A DNA stretch of 64,000 bases from Tipula vernalis (lineage: Eukaryota; Arthropoda; Insecta; Diptera; Tipulidae). A model generated the notes under the pieces. That model made no database searches and was not told the origin of the DNA. It saw only the letters and a list, made by a program, of their open reading frames with translations. A program made the translations under genes and the position numbers. The stretch lies in NCBI GenBank assembly GCA_958295665.1, contig OY282560.1, forward strand, positions 92,108,311 through 92,172,310. Reading direction: 5' to 3'. Positions 1 through 10,286 of this stretch are shown here, in pieces (position 1 is the stretch's first letter; every line of letters starts with the position of its first letter).

Positions 1-59
1 TACAGATGCCTCCAACTTTGCACTAGGTGCAGTTTTATCTCAGGAGGGAAGGCCAATCA
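1..59 (+). pseudogene. Errantivirus pol, start of RNase H (left piece of an interrupted gene)
   Basis: Frame 2 reads TDASNFALGAVLSQ, the opening of a Ty3/gypsy-type RNase H domain. The reading frame stops at base 59 and resumes at 8049 with the next part of the same domain, so one pol gene is split by the DNA transposon at 60-8046. The rest of the element (5' LTR, gag, protease, RT) lies left of the window. Confidence 0.85.
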
Positions 60-1240
60 CACACTTAAAAATATTACTATTTATTCCGATACAAGCGTTA
101 TATCGTTTCGTATGCGATACAACATCAATCGAAATAAGATTTGAAGCTTACATCGAAATAAATATCGATACAGTTAAAATAAAATTAGATATAAATTTTG
201 TATCGAAGACATGACTTTTACTTTAGGTGTACGACTAGTAAAACATTTATAATGTTACTGTAGAATAAATGTAGACGTACTGGAATTTAATGTTATCCCC
301 TATTGGAATTAAAGATAGAGTTAAAGGCAATACAATTTAAATTTAAAAATTTCATTTAAACTGTGCTGTAAATTATGTTTAGTTGATAAAAAATTAGTAA
401 TTCGGGAAACATAAGCGCTAAGTGGTTAAATGCTGTTTAGCGCCATGATTACATTTTTATTAACAATATCAAGTACATTTTGCATTTAACAATTCCAATT
501 TCAGTTAGTTTGCTGAATTAGTTGGCACAAACTATAATTTCAATAAGGTCTTTATCTCATTCCTGTCTAAATGGGAAGTTAAACGAAAATTTCTTTTCAT
601 ACCAAACAATTTTTTATACTAGAAAGAAACAAAAATACTTAACTTAAATTTTGTTATTGTTCTCTCTTTTTTCATTCAACACAAAAACTAAAAACGACAT
701 CGAACGAAAGTACCGTTCTGCTGCAAATGTACAAACCAGGGCTTACTACTAGATGTAACAACAAATTGTTTGATTTTTTTGTTACCTAAATGTTTTTTAT
801 TTGTATCATTCAAACAATTACTGTACATAGAACTATTAACGACATTTATTGTACATATTGTGTAACTGACATAAATATTAGTTACAAATTTAAAATAATA
901 TCTAAGTAAATTTAAAAAAACCATTGCACTTTCAATTAATTCTTTGTATCCTTGCATTGGTCGCATCCCTGACTTGTTTTTGATTTTTTAGTTTTCTCAT
1001 ACTGTTGAGAAATTTCATAAAGCGTTGGTTCGATTCGTCGGTAGTTTTTATTTAATTTTCGGTTATAATATATTGTTTCTAAAAATAAATAAATTCTGCG
1101 TGTTATGTAGTTTTAGAGTATAATACGCAAGTGAGTTTTTAATATACTTTATATTGTGTGTTCTAAAGTTTTAACAATTTGGTGTAGTGCATCCAATCGA
1201 TTTATTATTTTTGTGTAATATAACGGTAATTTGTTTCGCA

Positions 1241-1250
1241 CTATATAAAA
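1241..1250 (+). promoter_or_regulatory. TATA-like box of the first transposon gene
   Basis: CTATATAAAA directly precedes the first ATG (1251). If it is a TATA box, transcription would start about 1268-1280 and the usable start would be the in-frame ATG at 1272 or 1287. Confidence 0.35.
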
Positions 1251-4033
1251 ATGGAAAGTTATTATATTAAAATGAGTTTTAGAGGAATGGTGAACTACGT
1301 AAAAGTGCAGAAACATGAGGAATCGTGGGAGTATACCGATTTTCTATTAACAGGTTAGTAATGCCAATTAAATTTTTCATTGTATGACGATATGACGCTT
1401 CGATAAAAAAATTGTTTCCTATGTGATTGATGAAAAATTGATTTCAATCAAATATTTTTGATTTACATCAAATATTTTTTTCCGAAAGAACTTCACATTA
1501 TATTTCATTGACGAAGATATTGAATGTACGTTAATTTTAGTTTATACATTTATTTAATGATGTTAATTTGTTATTTATTACGGTTTTCAGCGTCAATGTA
1601 TGCAAATATATCTGTTTATAAAATCGATTATCTCACTGATCAGCAAGGAATAAAAATTCCTGAGGAGAATTTTTTAGATATTGTTAATCAATACAAAAAT
1701 CACCCAGAATTTCAACTGAAGATAGTCCTGAAACACGACCATGACGGTGAGTAATAATGGAATGAAATAACCTAACTTAACCCTCATGTGAATGAAGAAA
1801 AAATATCTTAATTTCAGTAATTAGTACCCACATGAATTTTGTATGGAAATTTATTTTTTCCACGTTCGTCCAAGTTGTAATATTTCTCAATTTTAAATAT
1901 GATCGTAATCTACCAATTGAACTAGAAGTTCTCATAAAATTTAAAGTTTTATTGGAAGAAAAATATAAAAAAATAGATGTCTAAAAGAGCAAAAGGTACC
2001 CGGGTACCCACGTCACTCACATTAGGGTTGAAAATTAATTCAAATAAATACATATTCCGAATTTTGAATAATGCATTTTTTTTACTTTCTATTGACTACA
2101 ATCATCGGATAATCAAGGGACACCAGTTTCTCGTCAAAATTGTCGCTCTGACCATCAAATGTACATAAATGCAGAAGTAATTTAAACATTAATATTAAAT
2201 GGTAACGTATTATCACTAACTAAATCTCTATGATTTCAGGACTTAGAAAGTTATATTTCTAAAACGGCAAGCTCGTATGTGTTATGCAAAAAATTTAAGC
2301 AGCAGGAAACATTGAAAGGTTTGTCTGACATCGAAAGAAGAGCAATTATCCGAGAGAGTGTAGACTATTTAATATCAAGATTTTCTTACCACCCGGAACC
2401 AAACCACACCGCAGCATTAACCTTAGCCGTCGTTGAATTATTCCCTCAATTGAGAACAAACGAGCAAAAGAATGGTGGAATAGTAAGTTACCTTAGTTAG
2501 TTTATTCTATATATATATATCACATATCTGTATGTTGGTGCAAGATCAACCTACCGTCAATTTTTATGTTTAATTTAATTAATTAATTTAATTAATTTAA
2601 TTAATTTAATTAATTTAATTAATTTAATTAATTTAATTAATTTAATTAATTTAACTTTTAATTTTATTAATTTAATAATTTTATTAAATGAATAATATTA
2701 TAATTAAATAAATTAAATTAATTAAATTATAATAATTTTGAATTTAAAATTAAAAGTGAGAATTTAGTTTCCTTATGTGATAATTCACTGAGAATAGTAA
2801 AAGCTGACTAAAAGCTTTACTAAAAAGAGTAAATGAATAAATAGAAATTTAAATTAAATTAAATTAAATTAATTGTTTGTTATATCTTGTTTAAGGATGC
2901 TTTGTACAACCGAAAAACAAATCGTGGCTTTATAATCGACAGACTCAACCGAGTGAGACAGAAGTTATATGCAATTGAAAAGGAAACAGGACAACATTCC
3001 ACTCGTAAACGTAGCGCAAGTGGATCATCAGTCATTCCAAGTCCACCCGATCCTTTATTTGATCTAGAGAACGACGAAAATTTCTTAATATTACGAAACT
3101 TAAACGTGCAAACCCAGAAACACTTGATTAAACAAAAATTACGCGAAACATTGCCTATGCGAATGAATAATATTTTTCAGGGACCCCTTGAAGTCAAAGC
3201 TATATCAAAAAATTTCCCATTTTTCTTCACTTCTCCTGATTTAGTAAGTACATAGAAGTAACTTAAATATTTTCGTAATTATCTATTTTAAGAATATTTT
3301 TTTTTTTCAGATTCAATATGATTTCGAAATTCGCTACCCAAGTAGCCACGATTTGTTTTTAAATAAATGGAAGACGGCGTCCAAATATATTGAAAATATT
3401 TATGTTGTCACCAAAGGTCCTAACTTAAAACGTATACCTGAGATAGAAGGTATAGTGAAATATTATAGAGATGATATGTGGATATTAAAAAATATTTATT
3501 TCAGAATTGTTACCATCTATGAGAGATTTTTTCTACCTTGTAAATATTTTACCTCAAGTGGTGGCCAGGAAGCTATCGGCCAATACCCGCAGAGAACCTT
3601 TTGTTAAAATTTTAAATAAAATATTAGTCTTCAGAACGGTAATTAATTTTGTCTAGATTATACACGACAGAAAACTACTAATGAATTTGATTTATAATTT
3701 AAGCTTAACCTACCGCCCGAAGAATTAAGAGACAATGAATTAAAACATCCGTACATTATTGCGGAAGGAGCAAATAAGTCGGCCATTTCACAATATTATT
3801 TATGTATTGAAAAGGAGCTGATAATTTTGCCAAATAACTACAATTTGATTGAAACAGTTGATTTACTTTTTAAAGCGCATTATGTTTTTTGGCAAAACTT
3901 CGATAGTTCCTTAAAAACATGCTGGACATTCATAAGCCATTACTTTTATAAAATTGAAACAACGGGATCTATAACATCCAGAATCAAGGAAATTGCTTCC
4001 AAATTGGATCTACAGCAGGCACAAGATATTTAA
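1251..4033 (+). CDS. Transposon-borne SAMD3-like/uncharacterised protein, eight exons
   Basis: I assembled eight exons in one frame: 1251-1353, 1591-1746, 1818-1978, 2240-2482, 2896-3243, 3311-3449, 3505-3638 and 3704-4033. They give 537 codons plus TAA. The N-terminus (FRGMVNYVKV, then DYLTDQQGIKI) looks like a PB1/ubiquitin-like domain. The middle has an L-S-D-x-E-R-R segment leading to AVVELFPQLR, then RLNRVRQKL. The C-terminus has VDLLFKAHYVFWQNF followed by a WTFISHYFYKI segment. This order is typical of a large group of animal proteins annotated as uncharacterised or 'SAM domain-containing protein 3-like'; I see no clear SAM domain. Function is unknown; an accessory role for the downstream transposase is inference. 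Exon 3 uses a weak donor (GTCTAA) that removes a stop. The start is uncertain (1251, 1272 or 1287). It lies 57 bp upstream of the Tnp2-like gene. Confidence 0.72.
2573..2655. repeat. AATTAATTT microsatellite-like repeat in intron
   Basis: About nine tandem copies of a 9-bp AATTAATTT unit lie in intron 4 of the transposon gene. More AT-only sequence follows to about 2750. Confidence 0.8.
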
Positions 4034-4089
4034 ATTAATATCGAGAAGATACACAAGTAATTATTTTTTAAAATCAGTAACGGTTCAAT

Positions 4090-6252
4090 ATGTTTTTTTG
4101 TTATTTTTGTAATGAGTTGTTTTATGAGCTAGACAAAGTAATTTTACACCTTAAATATTATGAATTCGTCAAAGAAAAATCTCAACTGAAAATTCAATGT
4201 GTTAAAGATAAAAGTTGCTCTAAAACTTTTCAAACATTTTTTGCACTTAAATCGCATCTTAGTAAATGTCACTTGGAAATTATAGAGCCCGATATTTACG
4301 GACAAGATAGATTGGAGGTACCCAATTCGGAAACTTCAATTCCGATAATAGATAGTTCTAATTATAAGAACTCGCTAGAAAAACTCGTAGAAATTGAAGC
4401 TCCAACTCTAAATGATTTTGAAAATCAGATGAAACGTTTTTACACGAAATTAAATCTTTTAGGTTTGCCAGAAGAAACATTGTCAGAAATTTTTTATGAA
4501 TCCAAAATTGTTACTGAATGCGCGATCAATATTATATCCGCCCCAGATGAAATTAAAAATACCCCATTTAATAAACTCAAAATATCTGAAACAATGAAAA
4601 AATTCTGTTCGAAATATAAAAGGAAAAAAATATTTTTAGAGAATTCTTTTTATGTTGAACCAGAACAGATCCCTATCGGATTTAGGTGGGAGTCAAGATT
4701 TAATGCAAATTCTTCAACTTACATGAGAAAGGTGATTCAAAATATATTTCAATTTGTACCCGTTACAAAAACAATAAAAAGTATTTTTAAAAATGATTAT
4801 TTCCTACAATTATTTAAAGATTTTAATAGTTCCCACATTTGTGTCAATGGCACATATAGCTATGCTTGTTGTAGTGGTCGCTTCCAAACTATTAAAGGAG
4901 GTTTCAATAACAAACTTATAATTTTAATACAACTTTACTACGATGATTTTGAGGTTGCTAAAGTACTTGGAAGTAAAACCATCATTCATAAAGTCGGGGC
5001 TATTTACTTTACTTTAGTAAATTGTCCTACTTATCTGAAATCAAATCTTCAAAATATATTTTTAGTTAGCCTTTTTTATGTAAACGATCTTTATAATGAA
5101 TTTAATTTAAATTCTATTTTAAAACCAATTGTAGAAGACCTAAAAGTTCTTGAAACTGAAGGCTTAGTTATAGAAAATCTCGGATTAGTATTTGGGACAA
5201 TTTTTTCATTATCTCACGACAATCTTGCTGCAAATGATTTAATTGGGTTTGCCAAATCTTTTTCCGCAAAATATTTTTGCAGATTTTGTGCGATGCCTTC
5301 CGAAGACACTAAGAAATGTACGACTGAAGAACCTGATCTGTTAAGACTTGACGACTGCTACTCAATTTTAAGAGACCAACCTCCATCGAAGAAGTTAAAG
5401 ATGACAGAAACCAAAGGTATAAGTCGAAATTCTGTGTTAAACGATTTGAAATACTTTCACACAATTAAAAACTACAGCGTTGACTTATTGCATGATGGTC
5501 TTGAGGGTTTTGTTGTGTTATCAATCAAATATCAGTTAGAGTTTTTCCTCGAACAGAAAATTTTTCATAATATCGACCAAATAAATGATAGCATTTTGGC
5601 GTATAATTTCGGATTTATAGATCGAAAAAATAAACCATCTAACATTAACCTTGATAGAAGCAATCTAGGGCAAAATGCTATTCAAATTTTATGTTTATTA
5701 ACACATTTTCCTTTAATTTTTGAACGATTTTATAACCCAATCCATCAACCTCAGTGGGAAACTATTTTAAGTGTGATTAAAATAATAAATGTATTATTTC
5801 GCTATGAAATAACAAATATTGATATAGGCAATTTAAAAAAATTGATAACAACTCATTTGGAATCTATCAAAAATATATTTAAAAAACAACTTACACCTAA
5901 ACAATATTTTCTGCTGCACTACCCTACAGTTATCAAGCAAATGGGGCCGGTCATACATCTATGGACTATGCGATATGAAGGCAAACATCGTTTTTTTAAG
6001 AAAAGTATTACACCAAATTTTAAAAATATTTGTCATACGTTTGCTCAGATTCATCAACAGATGATGTGTAGTGTGTGGTCTAATTTAACATTTGAACCGA
6101 AAGTAAAGAAAGGAAAACGAGTACTGTATAAATTAAAAAATAATTATAAATGTCTTGACGAATTTTCCAGTCCAATATATACTTTGTCTTATTTTAGCAG
6201 CAATTTTCACTACAAACGGGATTTTTTTATTTTGAAAAAAGTCTACTCATGA
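4090..6252 (+). CDS. Tnp2/CACTA-like transposase with N-terminal zinc fingers
   Basis: 720 residues without introns. The N-terminus has two degenerate C2H2-type fingers (CYFC near residue 4; C-x5-C with H-x4-H near 37-61). Later motifs in order are SHDNLAANDLIGF (about 375-387), CRFC (397-400), NYSVDLLHDGLEGF (about 461-474) and GPVIHLWTMRYEGKH (about 619-633). The last two correspond in spacing and content to the Tnp2 'DxMHNL' and 'GPV..W..PFER' motifs, so D380 or D379, D465/D469 and E630 are candidate catalytic acids; this assignment is inference. Closely similar uncharacterised proteins are common in cnidarians, fish and insects. Frame 0 ends at TGA 6250-6252, but coding-like sequence goes on in a shifted frame to 6493 (next entry). 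It probably acts on the CACACT ends. Confidence 0.75.
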   Translation: MFFCYFCNELFYELDKVILHLKYYEFVKEKSQLKIQCVKDKSCSKTFQTFFALKSHLSKCHLEIIEPDIYGQDRLEVPNSETSIPIIDSSNYKNSLEKLVEIEAPTLNDFENQMKRFYTKLNLLGLPEETLSEIFYESKIVTECAINIISAPDEIKNTPFNKLKISETMKKFCSKYKRKKIFLENSFYVEPEQIPIGFRWESRFNANSSTYMRKVIQNIFQFVPVTKTIKSIFKNDYFLQLFKDFNSSHICVNGTYSYACCSGRFQTIKGGFNNKLIILIQLYYDDFEVAKVLGSKTIIHKVGAIYFTLVNCPTYLKSNLQNIFLVSLFYVNDLYNEFNLNSILKPIVEDLKVLETEGLVIENLGLVFGTIFSLSHDNLAANDLIGFAKSFSAKYFCRFCAMPSEDTKKCTTEEPDLLRLDDCYSILRDQPPSKKLKMTETKGISRNSVLNDLKYFHTIKNYSVDLLHDGLEGFVVLSIKYQLEFFLEQKIFHNIDQINDSILAYNFGFIDRKNKPSNINLDRSNLGQNAIQILCLLTHFPLIFERFYNPIHQPQWETILSVIKIINVLFRYEITNIDIGNLKKLITTHLESIKNIFKKQLTPKQYFLLHYPTVIKQMGPVIHLWTMRYEGKHRFFKKSITPNFKNICHTFAQIHQQMMCSVWSNLTFEPKVKKGKRVLYKLKNNYKCLDEFSSPIYTLSYFSSNFHYKRDFFILKKVYS

Positions 6253-6493
6253 AATAATTCATTTATACAAAATCGTAGATATTCTTGAATGTAATAAAGA
6301 AATTTTATTTCTTCTAAATGAATTTATTGCCATATATGATAGCATTTATTGTGGTTATCAATTGATTGATAAAAATTTTAACCCTGTTTGTATTAATTTT
6401 AATTGTTTACAGTACAAAAAAACATACGAAAAACATTTTTCCAGTAAACATGAAAAACATTATATATTAGGTTGCAATGTGCAAGATGTGTAG
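6234..6493 (+). pseudogene. Frameshifted C-terminal part of the Tnp2-like protein
   Basis: After a run of six A (about 6234-6240) a shifted frame reads about 80 codons without a stop to TAG 6491-6493, including DILECNKEILFLLNEF and KHFSSKHEKHY. Composition matches the preceding gene, so a one-base indel in the A-run, or a programmed shift, separates the last part of the protein. Confidence 0.6.
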
Positions 6494-7249
6494 TTAACAC
6501 TTACAATATTAGTACATCATAAGTATTACAATGCCGATTATTTCAGATACATAAATATAAGAATTTTTATTTTTTAATTAAATTTTCGCAAGTATGTAGT
6601 AGAACTAGTACTTAACTATTAGTATAATTTTTTAAAATATAATTTTAAGTATATTTTCTATCTATTGAATTATTAAAGATTAAATGAAGAAATAAATCTT
6701 TCAAATTTTTATAATGATTTTATTTTTTATTTAAACCTGGAATTTATTTTAACTCACCATCTCCTATTTTAAAGTAAAATTACGTCATTTTCTCTTTTTG
6801 ATGAAAAGATTCCTTCAAAAAACGTGGTAAGTATGTGACTTTTTTTTGGTGGTTTGGCGACTATTGGAGGGGGGGATCAAAGTTGAGTAGATTAATCTAC
6901 CAGCTCCGTAACCTTCTAGTAGGGTGCGCATCACGTGAGCTGTTCTGGTCTTGTCATTAGGCAGCTGCGTGATGGGTACAATTGTGTAAGGGGTAACCTG
7001 TTCACAATTCGCAAGTGTACGTACTGCCTCCTCGTGGCAACCACTGGTAACTAAGGCCACTTGGCACATTTTTGGCCATTTGGCACAGGCTAAAGTACGG
7101 CACTAAAGGAGAAAACCTTGACAAAAAACCCTAATCTAAGGTGGAACAGCATATGCCGAAAGATGAATGGCTGATAGGTTAATCAGCCCAAAATATGCGG
7201 ACTCTGGAAACCAGGCACCCTCCAGTTTTATTTAGCCTTCCTGTAGTAA
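6494..7249. other. Transposon 3' non-coding region with unassigned inserted sequence
   Basis: AT-rich downstream sequence runs to about 6790 and has several AATAAA-like sites. From about 6800 to 7190 the composition becomes GC-richer. Read on the - strand it ends in an A-rich stretch (AAACCACCAAAAAAAAGTC), like the 3' end of a non-LTR element, but I cannot assign a family. An 84-codon open frame there (6815-7069, -) has no recognisable domain. Confidence 0.4.
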
Positions 7250-7618
7250 AGCTGGGTGACCTACAGGTGATTTGCAATTCCGAGCAACTCGTAAGAGTAA
7301 AATCAAACGGAATACGGGGCAGGAGTAGGAATATACGAGAATGGGACAACCCTCTCGAGGTCCTTGAGCTCCAATGCTACCGTCTTTCTAGCGGAACTAC
7401 ATGCTGTAGTAAACATCTAGGAGGGAGAGCAATAAGCCCAGATAGTATGTATCACGTACCGGGAGGCAGTATCGTCAGGTTCATTAAGAACCTGAATATT
7501 GACTGGACGGATAATTAAGCAGAGGCCAGCACAATAGATCTTTTAGGTCGCAGTGCGAAGTGGCTGATCGCCCGCATGGCCTCCCCAATAATAATAATAA
7601 TAATAATAATGTGACATT
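7250..7618 (+). mobile_element. Fragment of an RNase H-bearing non-LTR retrotransposon (I/LOA-like)
   Basis: One frame reads GAGVGIYENGT and, after a small shift, NATVFLAELHAVVNI, which is the RNase H signature of non-LTR elements. The fragment ends in an (AAT)8 tail at 7587-7610, as in I-type elements with triplet tails. It is 5' truncated, frameshifted and nested in the CACTA-like element. Confidence 0.55.
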
Positions 7619-8046
7619 TTTTCTTCCGATGTATTTTAATTCAAATTACAATGTAGAGTGTATCGAACATGATTCGACGAATACTGCTTCTAAAGATACA
7701 TCAAATTTATTTACATGTAATTTGCGATATATTTTGAAGCAAACGTCTGACGGTTTTTGACACAAAGTTTTTTACACAATTCAACATAAGATATATCGAT
7801 TCTTTTTTGCTACATTTTACTTCTAATTTAATTGCAGCTTGCATCGAATTATTTTGATGTAGATTAGCTTCATAATTAGTCATAAGTTGCATCAGATATG
7901 ATTTAAATGCAATTTGTTTCATATTTTGCTGCAACCTATAACTTTTATTTTATGATGTAAGGCTTACTTCAAAAAACGTAGTCATATTGCGCTCGAGTCA
8001 TATGCGTTGTTATTTGTATCGTATATCATAATTTTTTTCGAGTGTG
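7619..8046. other. Right subterminal region of the CACTA-like element
   Basis: No gene. Repeated short motifs related to TGTATCGAA and TTGCATC occur in both orientations and match motifs at 100-240 on the left side. They are candidate transposase binding sites. Confidence 0.5.
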
Positions 8047-8048
8047 CA

Positions 8049-8974
8049 CGTTTCTCTCAAGAACCTTAGATAAAACGGAAGAAAATTATGCGGCTAATGA
8101 AAAGGAAATGCTCGCCATAATTTGGGCGTTAACATCTTTGAGAAATTTCCTTTACGGATCAAAGAAAGTGAAGATCTTCACAGACCACCAACCATTGACA
8201 TATATGCCCTAAGCAATAAAAATAACAACTCCAAGATGAAACGGTGGAAAGCTATCCTGGAAGAGTACAATTATGAGTTAAAATATCAAAATGTCAGTCA
8301 CACAACATAGCGACAAAAGTTCTCCGGATGATCTGGTCCCCACAGTCGAAACCCCAGTTAATGTATTCCGCAATCAACTAATTTTAAACGTAGGCGAGGG
8401 AAGTTCGTACCAAATAATAAACCCTTTTCCAAAATATTCCAGGCACATTATTACACAAGCAAGTTTTTCAAATTCAGACATTATAAATTTTTTTAAACGT
8501 TACCTTAATCCATTCACGATTGAGACAACAGAAAATAAATTGGTTTTACCGGCAATTGACAAATTCAGTAAACTCGCCTTCTGCAGACCGTTAAAATCCA
8601 GAGCGACAGAAGACATCAAACAACCACTTAGAGATAAACTCTTTTTCTTTAGTGTACCAGAAATTGTGGTAATTGACAATGAAAAATCCTTCAACTCGAA
8701 TTCCATAATATCAATGATGGAAGATGGTTTAAACATAAAAGTCTTCAAAACTCCCCCATACAAAAGTGAAGTGAATGGCCAAGTGGAAAGATTTTACTCG
8801 ACACTCTCAGAAGTGATGAGATGTCTAAAGGCTGATGGGGTAGAGCGAACTTTTAATGAACTACTAGAGAGAGCGATTAATGAATATAACCACTCAATCC
8901 ACTCGACAACTTGCAAACGGCCAGTGGAAATATATTTTGGCAGAATCCCTGACACAGATCCTGAACAATTATAA
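8049..8974 (+). pseudogene. Errantivirus pol, rest of RNase H and integrase (broken)
   Basis: This continues the domain begun at 1-59. SRTLDKTEENYAANEKEMLA, FTDHQPLTYM and the tether region lead into integrase. RNase H ends with a frameshift and stop near 8300. From 8291 another frame carries integrase: AIDKFSKLAFCRPL, then VVIDNEKSF and the E of GQVERFYSTL. The HHCC zinc domain and the beginning of the catalytic core are missing, by an internal deletion near 8540-8550. The gene is therefore defective in at least two places as well as split by the transposon. The closest groups by motif are the 17.6/297/gypsy errantiviruses of Diptera. Confidence 0.85.
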
Positions 8975-10286
8975 CAAATCCGACAAGATACCATACTAAA
9001 GATAAAACATACCAGGCAGGTCAAGTAATCTATGTAAAACATAACAAAAGATTAGGATCGAAATTAACAGAACGATTCAAACCCGAAATAGTAACGGAAG
9101 ACAGAAATACAACAGTTATAACGGAGTCCGGAAGAGTAATTCACAAAAGCAATATTAAATCCTAACAAATAAAAACTTATTTTTATTACAGTTACGCCTT
9201 AAGCAACACATTGGCAGAAATTCAAATTATTGATTACACAAATTCTCAAATCATCTCAATTAGCACAGGTCAAGCAAAAATGCAGGACGGAAACTTCAAA
9301 TTAATCCATATAATTGAATTAGACAAACACCAAAATTACATAGACAGAATGCAATCCATTCTGGACAAAGAAATGACAATAGATCACCCATTGCACTCCT
9401 ATTTGAGGCATGAACTCTCGGAATTACAAACATTACTGGACAGCCTTAGAATACATAAATCCAAACGATCCTTAAACTTTATATGTAGTGCATGGAAATG
9501 GATAGCCGGAAATCCTGATCACGAGGATTTCAAAGTAATTAAAGATAAAATGAATAATGCATTAGAGAATAACTACAACCAAGTAGTTATAAACCGATTG
9601 TACAATGAAAGAATCAATAATATTACAAAAATGGCTAATTTAATTATTAACGAAATTCACAAAGAAAATAAATTAAACGACCCATTAGCATTAAATATTC
9701 AATATAAATTAAAACTAATGAAAGAAGAATTGGTAAATATTAAGTACGCAATTCACTGGGCTAAAGCAGGGATTATAAATTCACTCGTTTTATCAAATTC
9801 TGAAATTAAATTAGCCATTAATACACTGGAAACCGAAAATTTACCATATAGTACTCCCGAGGAGGCGTTAGATTTCGCTAATATCAAAATCATTAGTAGC
9901 AAATTGTGTCTACTTTATATTGTGTACATTCCGGTAACAACTCCAGAACTATATGATAAATTATTGGTCAAACCGGTCAGAAGAAACGATAAGGTGACCG
10001 AAATTGAGTATGAAAATGTCATTAAAAATCACGATAAGATTTACAGTATTTTTTTTTTTTTTTTTTTTTATTATAAAACATTTTTAGAGCTCTGTAATTT
10101 AACATTACGTACAACTTAGTTAAATTATTTACATTTAAATTTTATTTATTTATTTTATAATTTAAAATATTTCGTAAATTAAAGAGAAAGTATTTAAGGA
10201 AAAATTTTATTTAGAAAAACCTTACTGTATATAATTTAAAACAAAAACAATAAATAATAAACATGAAAAGTTAAGAAATCAAATTT

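Larger units (their letters stand above)
60..8046 (+). mobile_element. CACTA-like DNA transposon with two genes
   Basis: The left end reads CACACTTAAAAATATT and the reverse complement of the right end reads CACACTCGAAAAAAATTATG. Both go on to a GATACAA motif, so these are imperfect terminal inverted repeats. The flanks are CA at 58-59 and CA at 8047-8048; removing the element and one CA restores the RNase H frame exactly, so the duplication is 2 bp. Many ATCGAAA, GATACA and TTGCATC-like motifs lie in the outer few hundred bases on each side, as in subterminal regions of CACTA elements. Inside are an eight-exon gene (1251-4033) and a Tnp2-like gene (4090-6252, probable extension to 6493), both on the + strand. 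CACTA membership is inferred from the CAC ends, the short duplication and the protein motifs. About 350 bp at 7.25-7.61 kb is a later non-LTR insertion. Confidence 0.8.

Noticed and set aside
1240..1260. Certain start codon at 1251
   Set aside because: The TATA-like box touches this ATG, so transcription may begin downstream of it; the start remains open.
6815..7069. 84-codon open frame on the - strand
   Set aside because: No motif, no homologue recognised; probably part of a transposon 3' end inserted in the CACTA-like element.
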